DNA of 64,000 nucleotides, taken from positions 59,118,001 through 59,182,000 of the forward strand of contig NC_133030.1 of the NCBI RefSeq assembly GCF_048771995.1. The letters run 5' to 3'. This DNA comes from Taeniopygia guttata. Its lineage: Eukaryota; Chordata; Aves; Passeriformes; Estrildidae. Under the pieces are notes generated by a model, which was given only the letters and a program-made list of their open reading frames with translations, was not told the origin of the DNA and ran no database searches. Made by a program: the position numbers and the translations under genes. Positions 52,057 through 64,000 of this stretch are shown in pieces. Position 1 is the first letter of the stretch; each line of letters starts with the position of its first letter.

Positions 52057-55000
52057 TTTTGCTGGTCATTTTTTGGAACATGCTCTGGCTGTTCCACAGT
52101 GACTCTGAGGCAAGGAGAACTCAGAACAGAAAATCTGTTGTACAACATACAGGTTTGACATGAGCTGGGCAATTTTTTCATCCAGATCATTATTAATTGC
52201 TTTTGGGAATTCCATTTCCATATGAACCATGGCTGAACACTACTGAAGCACACAAATACCAAGACCACCACCACAAACTGCAGGAATTACAAAGCACTTT
52301 TATAATACTGAAAATTCCCTCCCACTGGCAGTAAGTGCAAACATGTTCAAAGGTTTCTCTGTATGGACAGCAGCTGCAACGAATGGTTTCAACACCAAAA
52401 TCAACTGGAAAACAACAATTTCAGGTAAAGTGTTAAATTAAATCCAACTAGGAAAGGAACTCTACAATAATCCTAGTTCTGAGCACTGTTGTTTAGCAGT
52501 CTCCTTCCTGTCATGCTGGTTAAAAAATCCACTCTTCACACCCAGTTTACCACAGTCCAGCTGAAACTTGAGAAGCCTCCAAATGGACAAGGAATGGAAA
52601 TAAGAGAAAAAGAGTAAATAAATCAAAGGCAACCAATTAATTTTCATCTCTCACATTGTTCTTCCTGCTCAACTGGGGAAAGGGAACTTTTCCAAGTGAG
52701 TTCAGAAATGCTGTGGGTCCCTTCATCCATTCCTGTCAAGTCTTCAGTGAAGAAGGTTGGAACATGCTGATGACAGGCAATAAAGCAGAATCACTGAAAT
52801 TCATAAATCTGGAAATTTGGAAGAAAAAATATATGTATGCAATAATAATGAAGAAAATATTTGTCAGCATTTAAATGAACTGAGAGTTCCACAGTGGAGG
52901 TCTCTTCTGCTCAAAAACTTCATGGCAGTACACAATTGTAGAAAAACCCTTGAGAGACACAATGCACAGCACAGCTGTGGGAGATGAGAAGGATAAATTA
53001 CTCTGGTTTTTCACTGTGGACAACAGTCATATCTTCTAAATTTGGGAACAGAAATTCTTTCTCTGCCCTCTCTCCCTCCCTTCATATTTTAAGTTATGAA
53101 CTACAGAAACTCAGAAGGAGCACCATTTCTAGAGTTTTTTTCCAGATGAAAGGTAACAGGCATGCTGTAAACCCCTGTGCTCTCCTTTCTGCAGCCAAAA
53201 TGTAATAACAGAGCTCAGCAGAGCTGTGAATTACTTGCATTCATCCTCATCAAGTATTAACTTCACACACTGCAATTCTTCATTCCAAAGTCTACCTATC
53301 AGGACAGTCAGTCAGCAGCCAGGCTAGTTAGGGTAATACCCAAGGATTAAAACAATACTGCAGTGCTTTCTGCACCACTACAGGAATCCACTGTAAAATG
53401 AACACTGTATTTCAGGTATTTTTTCAGTCATACTTTCAAGATGATGCACACAAACCAAACTGCCTAAGGGCAACAGAGCAGTACAGTGCACGGGAAGACT
53501 CAGCTTTTTCAGGGAGAGGATGGAAGAGCAAAAGCTCAGCAAAGCTTTGCCAGCTTTCTGTCCCCTCACAGATAATCTAAGTATTCAGACTTAAGCATTA
53601 CTGGTTAGAGTTTAAAATAAAAGTGACTGCAGTAACCTACCAGTACTACTCAACAGTATTCCACAAGAGCAGATAATAAATGAGAAATAATTTCCAAAAA
53701 TTTCTAATATACTCCCTAAATTCTAGTGTCTGACAAAAATCCGAGTTCATTCTCATCAGACTAAGATCTCCTGTTTTCCAAAGAAGTTTTGGTTCAGTCA
53801 GACAGAAAATCACTTTCTGATGTACAGCTGTCAGTGCTGACTCAAGGTACACTTTTACAAGGTATATATTTAGTTTTCTACAACGAGCATCTGAATCCCT
53901 GCAGTGTAACAAAGCCCACGAGACTCAGCTATCAAAGGGCAGCCACAGGCAGGGAAGCAGCTACACCTGGTTAGCAGGAGTTTGAATTGGAAAAATAAAG
54001 GCAAGTTCACTTTTTAGGCAGATAGTGTCACATCTCTTGGTCACCTTGGTTTTCTGCTGGGTAAACATGCTGACAGGAGCCACTGCCAGTGCCACAGGAG
54101 GGACTGGGAACTCCTGGCCAAGTGTGGATGTGCTGTTTCTGGTACTGCCAAACTATTACATGGAACTCAAGAAACCTCTTCTAGAAACTTTTTCATAAAA
54201 GTAACTGCAGTCTTTTCCAGGGATGTTTTTCTTTGGGATCCTACCAAAATTTCTGAACTACCTCCCTGGCCTCACCACATGTGTCTGTTTCTAAATTAAA
54301 CTCCTAGGTAGAAGGATACTTCCAAGCAAAAAGGATTTCTGAAGCAGTACTAACCTGCACCATTTGGGTGCCTTCAGGCCATCCATCAAAAATGAAAAGT
54401 AACTTCTGGGCCCTGAGAGAGCCAAGTGATCTGCTGGCATGAGAAATCAGGAATAGAGAAGGTGATTCCAACTCTGCTATTTGCTGTTCCTCCCCTTTAG
54501 ACTGGAGAGGATCAATCAGCCTTTACTTCCTTAGGCATGAAATCTCTGAGGAGATAAAGCCATTTTAGGGCCATCAGATCCCACCTGACAGAAGCAAATA
54601 CTAAAAACCTCCCCATGCTCTCAGCCACTGCTTTCAATCTACTAAAATCAGGAACTTTTCTTGTGGGTGTCCAATACCCTTTCCAACAAAGCCCAGCTGG
54701 TGTTGAAAATTGCATTCACATTCAGGGGGCTAAAAACTAAGAAATAATAAAAGACTATATGGAAGTTCATAGACATCTGAGGTAAAATTAAGGTTCCATA
54801 AAAGTAAAATTTCCCTTTGTTTTCAACAGAGGCAGATGTTCATCTTTTAAGCCCAAATCTTATCTGACACACAAAAGAACATAAAATATAGAAACACTTT
54901 AGTTCAGACCTGAAAGATTTGTAAAAATGGGAATGAGAGAAAAAGAGTCTTTCACTTGGAGGAATACTGAGTATTTGAGTACTACTCAAAAGTAGCTATT

Positions 55001-55729
55001 AATTGAAAAATGTCTATTATTAACGGCAAAATGAAAACATCAAAACAAAATGCTACTACAAGCTATTATACTTGATGGACAAAGTCTGCTATTTTAAAAA
55101 TTACATCAGGATGACTCAAGACTGCTGACATAGAAAAACTGTATTTTAAAAAACAACAAGTATTATCATGACATGCCCATTAAACTGAGCTAAGGCAGTT
55201 GGTCTTTGGATCCATCTTAGGATAAATTAGGTTAAACACTTGGAATCAACAAGTTCTTAATGTGAACTGGCTGAAATTTTGGAAATTAGTCAAGCAACAG
55301 AAATCTTTCAAGGATTAGGACAATGTGCATTATCCTATGTGCATATATCTCATTATGCACAAAAAGACTGATGTAATGTCTATTCACCTTGTTGTTTTGA
55401 AAGGACAAGTTATTTCAAGTTTCTGTTTTGTTCATCTTGTGCCCTAAACCATTTTTGCATTGCAGAAATTCTTGACACCTTTTTACCTGTCCTTATTATA
55501 TCATCAAAACTCATGTTTTAGAATGGCAAAGATGAATTGTCCAGTAACTGAAGAGTGACTCAAGATTAAAGAAGGACCATCAGTAATGGAGCTGAAAAGA
55601 GCATTACTTCTTCCTTGGCAGCTTTGGTCAGTGCTCCTTTGGGGTGTCCAGCACTCACTGCAGCAGTGTTGGCACCTCTCTGGTTCTTGCTGTCTTCCTG
55701 AAACTCAGTTCAGACAGTGTCAATAGCTG
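52032..55729 (-). other. SLC38A6: Candidate 3' UTR of SLC38A6
   Basis: From the TAA stop down to the candidate polyadenylation site there is no minus-strand canonical AATAAA until 52,051-52,056. The stretch is AT-rich, contains no recognised CR1 or LTR and no coding exon, and would form a single-exon UTR of about 3.7 kb. This is inferred only from the absence of an earlier canonical signal. Variant hexamers such as AGTAAA near 54.5 kb could end a shorter transcript. Confidence 0.38.
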
Positions 55730-62894
<7,165 letters not shown>

Positions 62895-64000
62895 CTGCAG
62901 AGACAGCATATTTCATGTATGAATGATATCCTAAAAATCAGTTTTCAATTGAGATACACATAGCTGAAATATCAGCCTGTTGGAACACCCAGCAGGGAGC
63001 TACACCCCCAGTAAATTATCAGGCCTGCCAGAAGGAGACTCGACAAGAAAAGCCTGTCAGTGCCATTCCATCCAGCTGCTCACCCTGCACAGCTGGCAGC
63101 CTTATGGCCCAGGGATCTGGAGGTGGGGCACTGCAATGGGCTCTGACATGAGCTGAAATCCAAGCAGCACTCCCAGCCCCTCTCCCTGGGCTCCACAGCA
63201 AGGGCCTCCCGGCTGGAATTGCTGCTGCCTTAGCGAGCCCAGCCTCGCGCCCGGAGCACACCAGCCCTCAACAGAGATAGAGCAGAGCCTAGGGCTAATC
63301 TTAAAAGGCAGAAACATATGGTTTGGACTAGAAAGCAAAGGAAAAACAATAAATGCAATTATTGTCCCAGAATGTCATTGGGCCTTCAGCTACACCCTGC
63401 TGGTTTAGGGACTGCCAAGTAAGAGGGCTGAAAATCAAAGGGAAATTAAAATAAGAAATGTTACCTCCTTTTTCAGGAGCCCGGTTTAAAATGATAATTG
63501 CATTGCTCTCCTCACCCTAATTAATTTCCTATTGTAGTTGCCTGGCTTTAGAGGTTATAATTCTTTTGAAGCCTAGAGCAAATCATTAAAAACTTAATTA
63601 AAGACTCAGATTCACAAAAAGAATAACATACAAGGGATCTCTTCTCCTGGCTCAGAGAACTGTGCTTTGCATGCTGCCAAGTGGTGTTTCCCAGAGGATT
63701 AGATGCTCCCTCTTGTCACCAGTGCCAGGAGAGACAAACAAATGTTACCTCTGGCCAAAATGTGGGGAAAGAAAACTGTGGGTACACAGCAGGCTGAGTG
63801 CATTGTGGCAGTAACAAGTTTTAAACTGCACAAGAACAACTCATTCAAGGTATGGAACTAGGAGGGAGCCTGCTCAACAGCAGCCTGCAAACACCAAACA
63901 CTGAAATATAACTTGGGCCTGGGTTGTATTTAAAGGCACCCAAAGAGAGGAAGGCTTTGAAGGCTCCAAAGTAGTCAGCTTTGTGGGAACTCCCTCACTC
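62895..64000 (-). other. SLC38A6: Intron of SLC38A6 running off the window
   Basis: No further SLC38A6 exon is visible between exon a and the window edge. 63,050-63,270 is relatively GC-rich with open frames that match nothing I know. 63,430-63,640 is AT-rich unique sequence with several TAATTA/TTAATTA cores and an ATTGCATTGC motif, making it a possible intronic regulatory element (see findings). Confidence 0.7.

Overview
The window looks like nuclear DNA of a bird, probably a songbird. It contains many fragments of CR1 LINEs with the typical avian 3' end, one solo-LTR-like element in the style of passerine endogenous retroviruses, sparse microsatellites, few CpG dinucleotides, and a vertebrate gene with small exons and GT-AG introns. 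Assignment to songbirds is an inference from repeat style. Nothing bacterial, phage or plasmid-like was seen.

The only gene I can support is the 3' half of SLC38A6 (SNAT6, a sodium-coupled neutral amino acid transporter family member) on the minus strand between 55,730 and 62,894. Eight exons join in frame to 248 codons plus a TAA stop. They correspond to roughly the last 248 of about 456 residues of the family member. All introns are GT-AG and codon phase is kept across every junction. Exons for the N-terminal half are not in 62,895-64,000, so they must lie beyond the right edge. A canonical AATAAA followed by a GU-rich tract at about 52.05 kb on the minus strand suggests a 3' UTR of up to 3.7 kb.

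The remaining 52 kb (1-52,020) is downstream of SLC38A6 and contains no gene I can recognise. It holds about ten CR1 fragments in both orientations (14.4, 18.7, 18.8, 28.2, 29.7, 31.4, 39.4, 40.0, 40.6 and 43.2 kb), one LTR (24.33-24.79 kb, antisense), a CR1 tail grown into an ATTCY microsatellite (19.03 kb), AT-rich low-complexity blocks (6.2 and 10.8-11.1 kb), a purine-rich block (34.6 kb), and stretches of unique AT-rich sequence that could be conserved regulatory DNA. In mammals the 3' end of SLC38A6 faces TMEM30B and then PRKCH. Neither is recognisable here, so the stretch looks like the intergenic space between SLC38A6 and whatever follows it.

Several open frames of 130-246 codons exist, mostly in GC-rich or purine-rich stretches. 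None has a recognisable domain and I treat them as probable chance frames. I found no convincing new biological system. The best leads are the long candidate 3' UTR, the overlapping long open frames at 45.5-46.5 kb, and the unique AT-rich blocks that could be tested for conservation.
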